Source: Hyphomicrobiaceae bacterium (GTDB lineage Bacteria; Pseudomonadota; Alphaproteobacteria; Rhizobiales; Devosiaceae). From it: a DNA stretch of 64,000 nucleotides. This document shows positions 37,579 to 47,045 of this stretch, in pieces. Below the pieces are notes generated by a model. It saw nothing but the letters and a program-made list of their open reading frames with translations, was not told the DNA's origin and did no database searches. The stretch lies in the NCBI GenBank assembly GCA_020638065.1, contig JACKJG010000006.1, positions 164,264 through 228,263 of the forward strand, given 5' to 3'. Within the stretch, counting starts at the first letter, position 1, and each line of letters begins with the position of its first letter. The position numbers were made by a program, and so were the translations under genes.

Positions 37579-37840
37579 GAAGGAGCCAATCTTTTTGGGC
37601 GTTTGCCTTTGCGGCGAAAGCGCCCTGTCAAATTCCTGAATGCAGCGGCCATCAACGGCGCGCGAGACGTGCCGGGAACCGGCGTCGGGAGATGTAAGAG
37701 CGGGGTCCAGACTTGTCAACTTCGGCAAAATGGTCCAAATGGCGGCGCAAAGCCAAGTCGCTCCGGCGCTCTTCACTGCGCCGTCACATTTCAGCGAAAA
37801 GGATCGCTGACGGCTACCTTCCATTTCTCGGAGACCAGAC

Positions 37841-38707
37841 ATGACCATTCTTCGCCGCGCTTCGGACCGCCTGCGCCTGTTCGCCCTGATTTTGATCGCT
37901 GCGCTGCTTGTGCCCGGCCTTGCCGTCGCGCAACAGGACGATCAGGCGGTCGACCCGGATGCGGTGGTGGCGACGGTGGACGGCAATCCGATCACGGAGG
38001 CCGATGTCGGGTTTGCGGCGGAAGACCTTGGGCAGGACCTGGCGCAAATTCCGGTCAATTCGCGCCGTGCCTATCTGATCGGGGTCCTGATCGACATGAA
38101 GCTGATGGCCAACGCGGCCAAGGCGCAGAATCTCCAGGACAGCCCGGAATTTGCCCGGCGCTCCGAATATCTGCAGGAGCGTGCGTTGCGCCGCGCCTAT
38201 TTCGTCGACATCCTCAACAAGTCGGTGACCGACGATCAGGTCAAGGCAGCCTATGACGATTACGTTGCTTCGGCGCCGCAGACCGAAGAAGTTCGGGCCC
38301 GGCACATTCTTGTCAATACCGAGGAAGAGGCCAAGGCGGTTCTCGACGAGCTGAACAACGGCAAGGATTTTGCCGAGCTGGCGCAGGAAAAGAGCATCGA
38401 TCCGGGTGCGGCCAATGGCGGCGATCTCGGCTATTTCACCAAGGGGCAGATGGTGCAGCCGTTCGAAGACGCCGCCTTTGCGCTCGAGGTCGGTCAAGTC
38501 TCGCAGCCGATCCAGACCCAGTTCGGCTGGCATATCATCAAGCTTGAGGATCGCCGGCCGAAACAGCCTGCCACTCTTGAACAAATGGCCCCGCAAATCC
38601 GCCAGCAGCTTCTGATCGAAGCCTTCAACGGCGAAGTGGCCGCGCTCAAGGACGGCGCCGACATTCAGGTGCTCGATCCGCAGGCCTCCGGCGCCCTTAA
38701 TTACTAG
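37841..38707 (+). CDS. Parvulin-type peptidyl-prolyl isomerase, exported
   Basis: 288 residues. Signal peptide ends near LVPGLAVA|QQ (about residue 30). N-terminal SurA-like chaperone part (VVATVDGNPITEADVGFA) and a single parvulin domain (about 145-240; VRARHILVNTEEEAKAVL, GGDLGYFTKGQMVQPFE, TQFGWHIIKLED). It should act in periplasmic folding. Divergent from secA. In related genomes argJ follows; here a GNAT gene follows directly. Confidence 0.93.
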   Translation: MTILRRASDRLRLFALILIAALLVPGLAVAQQDDQAVDPDAVVATVDGNPITEADVGFAAEDLGQDLAQIPVNSRRAYLIGVLIDMKLMANAAKAQNLQDSPEFARRSEYLQERALRRAYFVDILNKSVTDDQVKAAYDDYVASAPQTEEVRARHILVNTEEEAKAVLDELNNGKDFAELAQEKSIDPGAANGGDLGYFTKGQMVQPFEDAAFALEVGQVSQPIQTQFGWHIIKLEDRRPKQPATLEQMAPQIRQQLLIEAFNGEVAALKDGADIQVLDPQASGALNY

Positions 38708-38748
38708 CCGCAAGGTTTGAGGCTTTTGCCGGTCCCGCTGCGAATGGT

Positions 38749-39558
38749 GTGGCGGTTCCGGAGAGCCCGGAGTGGTCCAGCGTGGCGCAACGTCCGTCCA
38801 TATTGCAGCTCGAGCAGACCTTTCTGACGGCCTGGCCGGCCGGCGAGGACGCTTGGGACGGCGGCTGGGTGCGGCGGGCTTCGGGCGGCTATACCAAGCG
38901 CGCGAATTGCCTGCAGTGCATGGATCCGGGTGATGCCGACCAGATCGAGAAGCGGGTGACCGCGTTCATCGACTGGAGTGCGGCGCGCGAGATTTCGCCC
39001 ATTCTCCGGGTCACGCCGCTCTGCAATCCCGCCATTCCCGAAAAGCTGAAACGCATGGGCTGGCAGGCGTTCGAGACGTCGGTGGTTCTGACCGGGCCGA
39101 CGGGCGCCCATTTCGATCCGGACGCGCATTGCGAGCGGATTGATCCGTTTTCAGAGGAATGGCTTGAGAGCCAGATCGCCTTTTCGGGCTACGCTTCAGA
39201 CCGCCGCAATGAGCTGGCGCGCATGATCGGACACATGCCTTCGACCCGTACCGGCATTCTGATGCGCGACGCGGATGGCCGTCCCGCCGCCTCGGGCCTG
39301 ATCGTGGCGAGCAAGGGTGTGGGTGTCTATTTCAACATCGTCGTGAGGCCGGACCTTCGCGGTTACGGCATCGGCAAACGCATCATGAAGCATGCAATGC
39401 AAAGCCTCAGAGAAATGGGTGCGCACTGGTCGGCTTTGCAGGTGGTGGGAACCAACCAGACGGCCCGCAATCTTTATCGTGGCCTCGGGTTCGACGAACT
39501 CTATGAATATTACTACATGCGGCCGCCGGCAGAAGAACTGAGCGGGGCGGCCGAATGA
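38749..39558 (+). CDS. GNAT-family N-acetyltransferase
   Basis: 269 residues with a GNAT core in the C-terminal half: VYFNIVVRPDLRGYGIGKRI (acetyl-CoA pyrophosphate loop R-G-Y-G-I-G) and NQTARNLYRGLGFDELYEYYY. The N-terminal half (AWPAGEDAWDGGWVRRASGG) is a second GNAT-like module. Substrate unknown. GTG 38749 start is uncertain; GTG 38782 is an alternative. ATGA overlap couples it to mutT. Confidence 0.88.
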   Translation: MAVPESPEWSSVAQRPSILQLEQTFLTAWPAGEDAWDGGWVRRASGGYTKRANCLQCMDPGDADQIEKRVTAFIDWSAAREISPILRVTPLCNPAIPEKLKRMGWQAFETSVVLTGPTGAHFDPDAHCERIDPFSEEWLESQIAFSGYASDRRNELARMIGHMPSTRTGILMRDADGRPAASGLIVASKGVGVYFNIVVRPDLRGYGIGKRIMKHAMQSLREMGAHWSALQVVGTNQTARNLYRGLGFDELYEYYYMRPPAEELSGAAE

Positions 39559-39962
39559 GCGGCAAGCCCATCGTTTTGGTCGTGGCGGCGGCTTTGGTTG
39601 ATCCCGACAATCGCGTTCTGATTGCGCAGCGCCCGATGGACAAGAGCCTTGGCGGGTTGTGGGAATTTCCCGGCGGCAAGGTCGAGACGGGGGAAACGCC
39701 CGAGCAGGCGCTGATGCGCGAACTTAGGGAAGAGTTGAGTGTGGAAACCAAGGAAGCCTGCCTTGCGCCGCTCAGCTTTGCCAGCCACACATATGATGGC
39801 TTTCACCTGCTGATGCCGCTATATGTGTGCCGCCGCTGGACGGGCGTTCCGCGCGCCAACGAACATGCGGCGCTCAAGTGGGTGAAGCCTGCGGCGTTGC
39901 GCGACTATCCGATGCCGCCCGCCGACGAACCGCTGATCGCCCATCTGTGCGATCTTTTGTAA
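39555..39962 (+). CDS. mutT: 8-oxo-dGTP diphosphatase (MutT, Nudix)
   Basis: 135 residues. The Nudix box is intact: GGKVETGETPEQALMRELRE EEL-type pattern around residues 38-60. Flanking strands (VLIAQRPMDKSLGGLWEFPG, YDGFHLLMPLYVC) match MutT. It removes oxidised guanine nucleotides from the precursor pool, preventing transversions. Confidence 0.92.
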   Translation: MSGKPIVLVVAAALVDPDNRVLIAQRPMDKSLGGLWEFPGGKVETGETPEQALMRELREELSVETKEACLAPLSFASHTYDGFHLLMPLYVCRRWTGVPRANEHAALKWVKPAALRDYPMPPADEPLIAHLCDLL

Positions 39963-39972
39963 CGAGGACGCA

Positions 39973-40191
39973 ATGAGCCGCACCCGGCGTTTATATTGGC
40001 TTTTGCGCGCGTTCGTGCGGAACGAACGGGCTGCCTCCGCGGTCGAATATGGCTTGCTCATAGCCCTCATCGCGCTTGGCAGCATCATCGCTTTTCAGGG
40101 CATGGGCAATGGTTTGGTCAGCCTTTTCGGTTCGGCCCAGGATGGCGCCGGCGCCAAGATCGAGAACGCGGCGTCCGTCGTTTCCAACTGA
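39973..40191 (+). CDS. Flp-family type IVb pilin (orphan)
   Basis: 72 residues. A short basic leader is followed by the Flp-type motif ERAASAVEYGLLIALIALG, in which the Glu/Tyr pair after the processing site is diagnostic. Flp pilins are cleaved by a TadV-type peptidase and assembled by the tad machinery, none of which is in the window. It lies 10 nt after mutT and may be read through from it. Confidence 0.88.
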   Translation: MSRTRRLYWLLRAFVRNERAASAVEYGLLIALIALGSIIAFQGMGNGLVSLFGSAQDGAGAKIENAASVVSN

Positions 40192-40200
40192 AATTCCCGG

Positions 40201-41040
40201 TCAGCTTTTGTCCTTGAGGACCTTGGCCAGAGAGAGTTCCGCGGAGCCGGGCTTCAGTGGCTTCTGCTGACTCTCATGCGGTTTCCAGGCACTCAGCCAG
40301 ACGATTTCGAGGGTCGCGCGAAAGCGCCCGTCCGGATCGCTGAACCGGCTGGAATAGGCGCTGATGGCGCGTGCCAGATGGTTTGGCGTGATCAGGCCCG
40401 GCGTTGTTCCCCGCAGCGGATTGCTGCCGCCAAGCGTTTTGATGTCGCGCATCAGGGCGAGGGGGTCGGCATAGCGGATCGTGTGGGTTTCAAGATCGGC
40501 AATGGGCAGGCCGAAACGGCCCGCCTGCAGAAGGGCGCTGGCATCGGCAAGTTCGACCATGGGTACTATTCTGAGGGCCGCACCGCCAAAGCGTTCTGAA
40601 TCCGCCTCGAGCCAGGCCTGGCGCAGCTCGGTCAGGGAATAACCGCCGACAAAGGCGGCCAACAAAAGCCCGTCGGGTCTGAGACGGCTCCGCAATGACT
40701 GCAAGAAGCCTGGCACGTCGTTGGTGACGGCCAGATCATGAAGCGACACAACCAGATCGAAATCATCCGGCAATTCCGCCAGTTCGCCGGTGCGATCCTT
40801 GCCGTCGAGCGTGACGAAACGGGTGAAGGCGATGTCCTGCGTGGGGGTTTTCAGCACGTCCTGGCCATGGTTCGGCAGCGGCGTGATCAGGAGTGCCTTT
40901 TCGAAGGTTCGGGTGACCGCATCGATCCGTTCGGCCAGGTCGGACCAGATCAGGGCCGTGACGAAATCGTCCTCCGGAACCGGCAGGCGGGCCAGCTTTG
41001 CGGCGATGAAATCGCGGTCGAAAAGGTCGGGTTCAGACAT
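40201..41040 (-). CDS. SAM-dependent methyltransferase (BioC/NDUFAF5-like)
   Basis: 279 residues. The Rossmann core is slightly degenerate; the central part (DFDLVVSLHDLAVTNDVPGF, LRPDGLLLAAFVGGYSL) is like BioC/NDUFAF5-type class I methyltransferases. The N-terminus FDRDFIAAKLARL also fits. The homologous mitochondrial protein assembles complex I. It is divergent from comF, a regular pairing in alphaproteobacteria. Confidence 0.82.
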   Translation of the reverse strand: MSEPDLFDRDFIAAKLARLPVPEDDFVTALIWSDLAERIDAVTRTFEKALLITPLPNHGQDVLKTPTQDIAFTRFVTLDGKDRTGELAELPDDFDLVVSLHDLAVTNDVPGFLQSLRSRLRPDGLLLAAFVGGYSLTELRQAWLEADSERFGGAALRIVPMVELADASALLQAGRFGLPIADLETHTIRYADPLALMRDIKTLGGSNPLRGTTPGLITPNHLARAISAYSSRFSDPDGRFRATLEIVWLSAWKPHESQQKPLKPGSAELSLAKVLKDKS

Positions 41041-41135
41041 GCTTTTTTCCTGTCGCGACAGCCATAGGCGGGTTTATCCGCATTGCCAAGGCGAATGCCG
41101 GAGCCTTTGATCATGGCGCAAAGGATTCCGGGGCG

Positions 41136-41924
41136 ATGGCGGATCAAACGGCAGATGAGGCGGGGCCGGATGCTGGGGGGCGTCTGACCCGTCTCACGCG
41201 CCGGATGGTCGACTGGTTTTACCCGCCGCAATGCCTTGCCTGCGGTTCACCGGTCGAGCGGGCGCCCTCTCTTTGCGCCAAGTGCTGGCCGCAGCTCCGC
41301 CGCATCACCGCGCCGATGTGCCCGATTCTGGGTTTGCCGTTTGAATATGATCTCGGGCCGGGGGCGCTGAGCGCCGAAGCGATTGCCGAACCGCCGGATT
41401 TCGACTGGGCACGCGCTGCCGTGATCTACAATGAGGTCGCCCAGCAATTGGTGTCGCGGCTCAAATATGCCGACCATCACGAACTGGCGCCGTTCATGGC
41501 CGGGCTGATGGCCGATGCGGCGCGGGACAGGGTCAATTCTGATACCCTGTTCGTGCCTGTGCCGTTGCACCGGAGGCGGCAATGGCACCGGCGGTTCAAC
41601 CAGTCTGCGCTGCTGGCGCGGTGGCTGGCCCGGCATTTCTCGGCGCAGATGGAAACGGGCCTGGTGTTTCGAAAGCGGGCGACGCGGCAGCAGGTGGGGC
41701 TCAGCGCCAACCAGCGGGCAGAAAATGTGCGGGCCGCCTTTGAAGTGGATCCGCAAAAAGCCGTGCAACTGGCCGGGCGTCAGGTTATTCTTGTTGATGA
41801 CGTCCTGACGACGGGTTCGACGGCGGGCGCTATTTCCCGTGTCCTTGGCAAAGCGGGCATGGGCGAGATCGGCGTCCTGACCTTTGCGCGTGTTGTCACC
41901 GGGGGCGGGAATGATATATATTAG
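41136..41924 (+). CDS. comF: ComF-family phosphoribosyltransferase-like protein
   Basis: 262 residues. N-terminal zinc-ribbon cysteines (CLACGSPVERAPSLCAKCW) and the C-terminal phosphoribosyl-transferase PRPP loop (VILVDDVLTTGSTAGA) define the family. Related proteins help take up DNA in competent bacteria, but in alphaproteobacteria the role is not clear. grxC begins 28 nt downstream. Confidence 0.92.
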   Translation: MADQTADEAGPDAGGRLTRLTRRMVDWFYPPQCLACGSPVERAPSLCAKCWPQLRRITAPMCPILGLPFEYDLGPGALSAEAIAEPPDFDWARAAVIYNEVAQQLVSRLKYADHHELAPFMAGLMADAARDRVNSDTLFVPVPLHRRRQWHRRFNQSALLARWLARHFSAQMETGLVFRKRATRQQVGLSANQRAENVRAAFEVDPQKAVQLAGRQVILVDDVLTTGSTAGAISRVLGKAGMGEIGVLTFARVVTGGGNDIY

Positions 41925-41952
41925 CAAAAGCTAATTTATCACAGGTGCATCT

Positions 41953-42228
41953 ATGTCCGACTTCAAGGCCCGCGTGGAAATCTACACCACTCCATCCTGC
42001 CCCTATTGCATGGCCGCCAAAGCTCTGCTCGACGAAAAGGAAGTGCGTTTCGAAGAAACCGACGTGCTCGATCCGGCCCTGCGGCGGCAAATGGTGCAGC
42101 GCGCCAAGGGCGGCTACACGGTCCCGCAGATCTTCATCAACGGCGAGCATATCGGCGGCTATGACGATATGTCGGCCCTCAACCGGATGGGCAAGCTCGA
42201 CCCGCTTCTCAGCCAGCCGGCGGTCTGA
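41953..42228 (+). CDS. grxC: Glutaredoxin 3
   Basis: 91 residues. Dithiol active site CPYC at residues 16-19, cis-Pro segment YTVPQIFINGEHIGGYDD. Reduces protein and glutathione disulfides in the cytosol. The stop overlaps the start of the nitrilase-family gene (TGATG), indicating coupling. Confidence 0.95.
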   Translation: MSDFKARVEIYTTPSCPYCMAAKALLDEKEVRFEETDVLDPALRRQMVQRAKGGYTVPQIFINGEHIGGYDDMSALNRMGKLDPLLSQPAV

Positions 42229-43091
42229 TGACCGATCCGGTCCGCATTGCGCTGGGGCAGATGTGTTCGGGGCTCGACCCCGAAGAAAACATCAATACCA
42301 TCGCGCAATTTGCGGCCGAGGCACGGGCGGCGGGTGCGGGCTATCTGCAGGTCCCGGAAATGTCGGTGGGCTTTGCCGGCGATCGCGCGCAACTGGAGGC
42401 CATTGCCGAACCGGAGGTCAACAATCGCCAGATTTCGCGGCTCAGTGATGTGGCGCGTGAGAATGGCATTGTCCTGCATGTGGGTTCGCTTGCCGTCAGC
42501 AAGGGCAATGGGCGCTTCGCCAACCGGTCCCTTCTGTTCGGCCGTTCGGGCCGTCTCCTCGGGCAATATGACAAGGTGCATCTGTTCGATGCAGATGTGC
42601 CGGACCAGACCAAGGTCTATCGCGAAAGCGCTACCTATGATGCGGGCGATGCCCTGGTGATTGTTGACCTTGCTTCGGAAGGTATTGCTGCGACGCTGGG
42701 ACTTTCGATCTGTTTCGATGTGCGGTTCGGCGAACATTATCTGGCGCTTGCCCAAAAGGGTGCGAAGCTGATGGCGGTGCCGGCCGCATTCACGCAGCCG
42801 ACCGGCGAAGCGCATTGGGAGGTTCTGCTGCGCGCCCGCGCCATCGAAACCGGTAGTTTCGTGCTTGCGGCGGCGCAGGCGGGCGACCACGCCAATGGCC
42901 GATCGACGCATGGACATTCCATGATCGTCGATCCCTGGGGGCGGATATTGGCCGAAAAAGCCGATCGCGAACCGGGTCTTTTGCTGGCTGATCTCGATCT
43001 TGATGCCGTGACCGATGCCCGCAGGCGCCTGCCGGTGCTGGACATGAGGCAGGCACATTCGCTAAGCATTAACCATAAAGTGGCAGGATAG
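42228..43091 (+). CDS. Carbon-nitrogen hydrolase (Nit2/omega-amidase-like)
   Basis: 287 residues of the nitrilase superfamily. Glu-Lys-Cys triad: Glu in LQVPEMSVGF, Lys in YDKVHLFDAD, Cys in LGLSICFDVRF. The sub-group is Nit1/Nit2, which deaminate alpha-keto acid amides such as deaminated glutathione, consistent with the upstream glutaredoxin gene, though that link is inference. Confidence 0.9.
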   Translation: MTDPVRIALGQMCSGLDPEENINTIAQFAAEARAAGAGYLQVPEMSVGFAGDRAQLEAIAEPEVNNRQISRLSDVARENGIVLHVGSLAVSKGNGRFANRSLLFGRSGRLLGQYDKVHLFDADVPDQTKVYRESATYDAGDALVIVDLASEGIAATLGLSICFDVRFGEHYLALAQKGAKLMAVPAAFTQPTGEAHWEVLLRARAIETGSFVLAAAQAGDHANGRSTHGHSMIVDPWGRILAEKADREPGLLLADLDLDAVTDARRRLPVLDMRQAHSLSINHKVAG

Positions 43092-43153
43092 AACGATCCG
43101 GCCCGGGGCGCGTCTGGAAGCGCCCCATTGTATCCAGAAGGTGAGTAAGGCTC

Positions 43154-43579
43154 GTGATTCAATTCACGCTCAATTGCGAAAACAATCACAAGTTCGAAGC
43201 CTGGTTTAAATCGGGCGAGGCGTTTGACGAGCAGACCAAGCGGGGTGATGTGACCTGCCCGATCTGTGCATCGGACAAGGTGGGCAAGGCGCTGATGGCG
43301 CCGGCGGTGGCCACACGCTCGAACCGCAAGGTTGCACTTTCGACTGGTCACCCGCAGCAGGCGGAAATTCAGAAAAAGCTCAAGGAATTGCGTGGCAAGG
43401 TTCTGAGCGAAGCCGATTATGTCGGTGACAAGTTCGCCGAGGAAGCACGCAAGATGCATGAGCAGGAAATCGAGCATCGCTCGATCTATGGCGAGGCGAC
43501 ATCGGAAGAAGTGGCGGGACTGATCGAAGACGATATCGACTTCATGCCGTTGCCTGCGCTGCCGGACGATCACAACTGA
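43154..43579 (+). CDS. DUF1178 family protein
   Basis: 141 residues. A CxxC pair (VTCPICASDKVGKALMAPAV) and the start IQFTLNCENNHKFEAWF are typical of DUF1178. The acidic C-terminus (EEVAGLIEDDIDFMPLP) is also characteristic. The family is found next to glutaredoxin and nitrilase genes in alphaproteobacteria; function unknown. GTG start. Confidence 0.9.
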   Translation: MIQFTLNCENNHKFEAWFKSGEAFDEQTKRGDVTCPICASDKVGKALMAPAVATRSNRKVALSTGHPQQAEIQKKLKELRGKVLSEADYVGDKFAEEARKMHEQEIEHRSIYGEATSEEVAGLIEDDIDFMPLPALPDDHN

Positions 43580-43624
43580 TCGCACTGCCGGACGGCGTTT
43601 TCACGGACTGACTTTCAGACGTTC

Positions 43625-44107
43625 CTACCAGAAGCCTTCGTGGCTCTTGGCGATCTCGGTTTCGAGCTCCGGGAAAGGGCCACGGACCACCGTCTTGCGC
43701 TGCCCGGCTTCGAATACCGTACGGCAGGGCAGGTCCATGGTGAGGTTTTCCTCGTTGGTGCCGGTGATCTGAGCCAGGCGCTTTTCGGTCATGCCGTAGA
43801 CCAATGCGCCGATATTGGCCCAATAGGTCGAGCCGGCGCACATGGCGCAGGGCTCGAAGGCCGTGTAGAGCGTGCAATTCTCCAGGAATTCCGGTTCGTA
43901 AAGCATGGCCGCTTCGCGGGCGACGATGGTTTCGGCGTGGCCGGGGCCTTTTTGGTGCGAGAAGTCGTTCCCCGCTTCGATCAGCACATGCCCCTCGGCA
44001 TCGACCAGAAGCGCACCGAACGGGTGATTGCCTGCCGCGCGCGCTTCGAGCCCCAGTGCGACGGAGCGGCGGAGAAAGCGGATGTCGTCATCATGGGACA
44101 GGGTCAT
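43625..44107 (-). CDS. Nucleoside deaminase (cytidine/deoxycytidylate deaminase-like)
   Basis: 160 residues. Zinc-site motifs GHAETIVA (His-Ala-Glu) and EPCAMCAGS (PCxxC) are present, with the flanking HPFGALLVDAEGHVL of the guanine/nucleoside-deaminase sub-group. The frame is open far upstream, but ATG 44107 marks the normal start. Located just after an SDR gene on the same strand. Confidence 0.9.
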   Translation of the reverse strand: MTLSHDDDIRFLRRSVALGLEARAAGNHPFGALLVDAEGHVLIEAGNDFSHQKGPGHAETIVAREAAMLYEPEFLENCTLYTAFEPCAMCAGSTYWANIGALVYGMTEKRLAQITGTNEENLTMDLPCRTVFEAGQRKTVVRGPFPELETEIAKSHEGFW

Positions 44108-44111
44108 GAGA

Positions 44112-44819
44112 TCACCAGTCGATCGGCTTGCCGTCGCGGAAGAAACCGCCATTCGGCCCGGATGCGGGAAGGGTTGCGGCCCAGACGATGCCGCCAATGC
44201 CCTGTTCGAGACTGCGTGGCGCGGAAGCGCCGCCCATATTGGTCCGCACCCAGCCGGGGCACACCGAATTGATCTTGACGTCGCCCCGGGCCTCGTTGCT
44301 GGCAATGCGGGTGATCGCGTTCATCGCAGTCTTGGTGATGCGGTAGGCAACCGTGCCGCCGCCCATGTCGCTCAGCGCACCCAATCCACTCGAAAGGTTG
44401 ACGATGCGGCCATGGCCAGCGTCGTTCATCATCGGCAGGGCCTGTTGGATCATGCGATAGGCGCTCATGGAATTGTTGTTGATCGCATCGAGCACGGTGC
44501 TTGCCGGCAATTCCGTGATCCGCCCGGGCAGATCGGGATAGATGCGCCCGGCATTGTTGACCAGAACATCGAGCCGGCCGAATTCGGTCTTCAGCCACGC
44601 AAACAGTCGATCGACGGAAGCCTGATCGGCGACATCGAGTTCGTGAGTGAAGATGGTCCCATCCTTGTCGAGGTCCGCTTTGGCCGTGGCGAGTTTTTCG
44701 GGGCTGCGGCCGGTCACGATGACGCTCATCCCTTGGCGCGCCAACGCCCGCGCGGTTTCGAGGCCCAGACCCTGAGACGCGCCGGTGATCAGCGCTATTC
44801 TGGAGCCGCCGCTGCTCAT
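44112..44819 (-). CDS. Short-chain dehydrogenase/reductase
   Basis: 235 residues. NAD(P)-binding TGASQGLGLETA, NNAG, active-site Ser in VNLSSGLG and YRITKTA (Tyr-x-x-x-Lys). Substrate unknown. ATG 44819 overlaps the ubiG stop by 4 nt; an in-frame ATG 93 nt upstream lies inside ubiG and is less likely. Confidence 0.92.
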   Translation of the reverse strand: MSSGGSRIALITGASQGLGLETARALARQGMSVIVTGRSPEKLATAKADLDKDGTIFTHELDVADQASVDRLFAWLKTEFGRLDVLVNNAGRIYPDLPGRITELPASTVLDAINNNSMSAYRMIQQALPMMNDAGHGRIVNLSSGLGALSDMGGGTVAYRITKTAMNAITRIASNEARGDVKINSVCPGWVRTNMGGASAPRSLEQGIGGIVWAATLPASGPNGGFFRDGKPIDW

Positions 44820-45571
44820 TGCACCGGCTTTTCGGCCAGAAGCATGTAATTGACGCCCATGTCGCGCGATTTCGACCATTCGTTGTGCAGGGGCGAGAAG
44901 GTCACCCCGCACTTGTCTTTCACTTCAAGGCCTTCACGCTTGAGCATCGAGGCGATTTCCTCGGGTGCGAGGAACTTCGCATAGGAATGGGTGCCCTTGG
45001 GCAGCCAGTTTAGCACATATTCGGCGCCGACGATGGCGAGGGCGAAAGCGCGAGCGGTGCGGTTGATGGTGGCGGTCAGCAACAGGCCGCCGGGCTTGAC
45101 CAGAGCCGCGCAGCTCTTGAGGAAGAACGGCACATTGTCGACATGCTCGACCACTTCCATATTAAGCACCATATCATATTGCCGCCCTTCACGGACCATG
45201 TCCTCGGCGGTGGTGGCGCGATAGTCGACATCAAGTCCGGACTGTTCGGCGTGCACTGACGCAATGCCAATATTGCGCGCGGCAGCGTCAATGCCGGTGA
45301 CGTCAAAACCGAGACGGGTCATGGGCTCGCACAATAGCCCGCCGCCGCAGCCGATATCGATCATGCTGAGCCCTTCAAAGGGCCGGCGCTTGGTGCCGTC
45401 GCGGTCAAAATGCTCCAGAGCGACCTCGCGGATATAGGCGAGCCGCACGGGATTGAACTTGTGCAGCGGCTTGAACTTGCCCGTCGGGTCCCACCATTGC
45501 TCTGCCATGGCGGTGAACTTGTCGAGCTCGGCCTGGTTGATCGTCGTTTGTGTGGATGCAATCTCGGTCAT
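44816..45571 (-). CDS. ubiG: Ubiquinone biosynthesis O-methyltransferase
   Basis: 251 residues. SAM motif SMIDIGCGGGLLCEPMTRLG, UbiG-specific N-terminus FTAMAEQWWDPTGKFKPLHK and RLAYIREVALEHF. It catalyses both O-methylation steps in ubiquinone biosynthesis. Divergent from lysC with a 144-nt promoter region. Confidence 0.97.
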   Translation of the reverse strand: MTEIASTQTTINQAELDKFTAMAEQWWDPTGKFKPLHKFNPVRLAYIREVALEHFDRDGTKRRPFEGLSMIDIGCGGGLLCEPMTRLGFDVTGIDAAARNIGIASVHAEQSGLDVDYRATTAEDMVREGRQYDMVLNMEVVEHVDNVPFFLKSCAALVKPGGLLLTATINRTARAFALAIVGAEYVLNWLPKGTHSYAKFLAPEEIASMLKREGLEVKDKCGVTFSPLHNEWSKSRDMGVNYMLLAEKPVQ

Positions 45572-45715
45572 GTCTTTCCCCGCGCTTTGGGGCCGGTTTC
45601 AGGCTTTAAGCACATATGCGGCACGCAGTTGAAAGACGCAAGCAGATGTGGCAATGGGGCCGCCAAACGCGGCCTTTGAGGCTGGTTTGTTGCGAATTCT
45701 CGGGAAAGTCCTCAC

Positions 45716-46984
45716 GTGGCGCGCATTGTCATGAAATTTGGCGGCACCTCTGTCGCCGATATCGATCGCATCCGGCATGCGGCGCGGCATGTCAAACGCG
45801 AGGTCGAGGCGGGCAACGAGGTCAGCGTCGTGGTTTCGGCCATGGCGGGGGTCACCAATCAGCTTGTCGATTATTGCCAGACGGCGGCACCGCTGCACGA
45901 TGCACGCGAATATGATTCCGTGGTGTCCACGGGCGAACAGGTGACCGCGGGGCTGATGGCCATCGTGTTGCAGGACATGGGCATCCCGGCTCGCTCGTTC
46001 ACCGGCTGGCAGGTGCCGATCAAGACCAACGACGTGCATGGCAGCGCCCGCATCACCGATATCGAGGCGAGTGACCTGATTGCGCGCATGCAGGACGGAC
46101 AGGTCTGCGTGGTCACCGGCTTTCAGGGCATCTCCTCGAACAATCGCGTCACGACCCTTGGCCGTGGCGGATCGGACACGAGCGCGGTGGCGGTGGCCGC
46201 CGCCGTCGGGGCGGACCGGTGCGATATCTATACCGACGTGGACGGGGTCTATACGACCGATCCGCGCATTGCGCCCAAGGCGCGCAAGGTGCCACGCATT
46301 TCATTCGAGGAAATGCTGGAAATGGCGGCGCTCGGTGCCAAGGTGCTGCAGACCCGCTCTGTGGAAGTGGCGATGGCACAAAAGGTCCGGCTGGTGGTGC
46401 GCTCCAGCTTTGACGACCCGGACGCCGATCAGGTGGTCAGCGATGATCCGTTCTATAATGGACCCGGCACCATCGTGTGCGACGAGGATGAAATCATGGA
46501 AAAGCAGATTGTTTCGGGTGTGACGCTGGTCAAGTCGGAAGCCAAGATCACCCTGCGCGGGGTCAAGGATCATCCCGGCGTTGCCGCTGCGGTCTTCGGG
46601 GCGCTGGCCAAGGAGCAGATCGTTGTCGACATGATCGTTCAGAACGTCTCGGAAGACGGTCTGACGACCGACATCACCTTCACTCTGCCCGACAGCGAAT
46701 ACGACAAGGCCATCAAGGCGCTCAACAATGCGGGGTCGGACCTGTCCTATGAGTCGATTTCCGGCTCGAAGGGCGGCGCCAAGGTGTCGGTGGTCGGGGT
46801 GGGCATGCGCAGCCATGCCGGTGTGGCCTCGTCCATGTTCAAGGCATTGGCCGACAAGGGCATCAATATCCAGCTCATTACCACGTCGGAGATCAAGACC
46901 TCGGTCCTGATCGACGAGGAATATGCCGAGCTTGCCGTGAGGGCCCTGCACACGTATTACGGTCTCGACAGAAAAGAGGCGTAG
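45716..46984 (+). CDS. lysC: Aspartate kinase
   Basis: 422 residues. Kinase domain opens with IVMKFGGTSVAD and has TTLGRGGSDTSAVAVAAA; two ACT domains in the C-terminal third give lysine/threonine feedback control. Catalyses phosphorylation of aspartate at the head of Lys, Met and Thr synthesis. GTG start. The long spacer to ubiG shows no clear riboswitch. Confidence 0.97.
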   Translation: MARIVMKFGGTSVADIDRIRHAARHVKREVEAGNEVSVVVSAMAGVTNQLVDYCQTAAPLHDAREYDSVVSTGEQVTAGLMAIVLQDMGIPARSFTGWQVPIKTNDVHGSARITDIEASDLIARMQDGQVCVVTGFQGISSNNRVTTLGRGGSDTSAVAVAAAVGADRCDIYTDVDGVYTTDPRIAPKARKVPRISFEEMLEMAALGAKVLQTRSVEVAMAQKVRLVVRSSFDDPDADQVVSDDPFYNGPGTIVCDEDEIMEKQIVSGVTLVKSEAKITLRGVKDHPGVAAAVFGALAKEQIVVDMIVQNVSEDGLTTDITFTLPDSEYDKAIKALNNAGSDLSYESISGSKGGAKVSVVGVGMRSHAGVASSMFKALADKGINIQLITTSEIKTSVLIDEEYAELAVRALHTYYGLDRKEA

Positions 46985-47045
46985 AATCGGCCCGACCGGG
47001 TACGATTCGGTTCCGCAAGCGGGCCCTGGAGCCCATCGGGAAACT

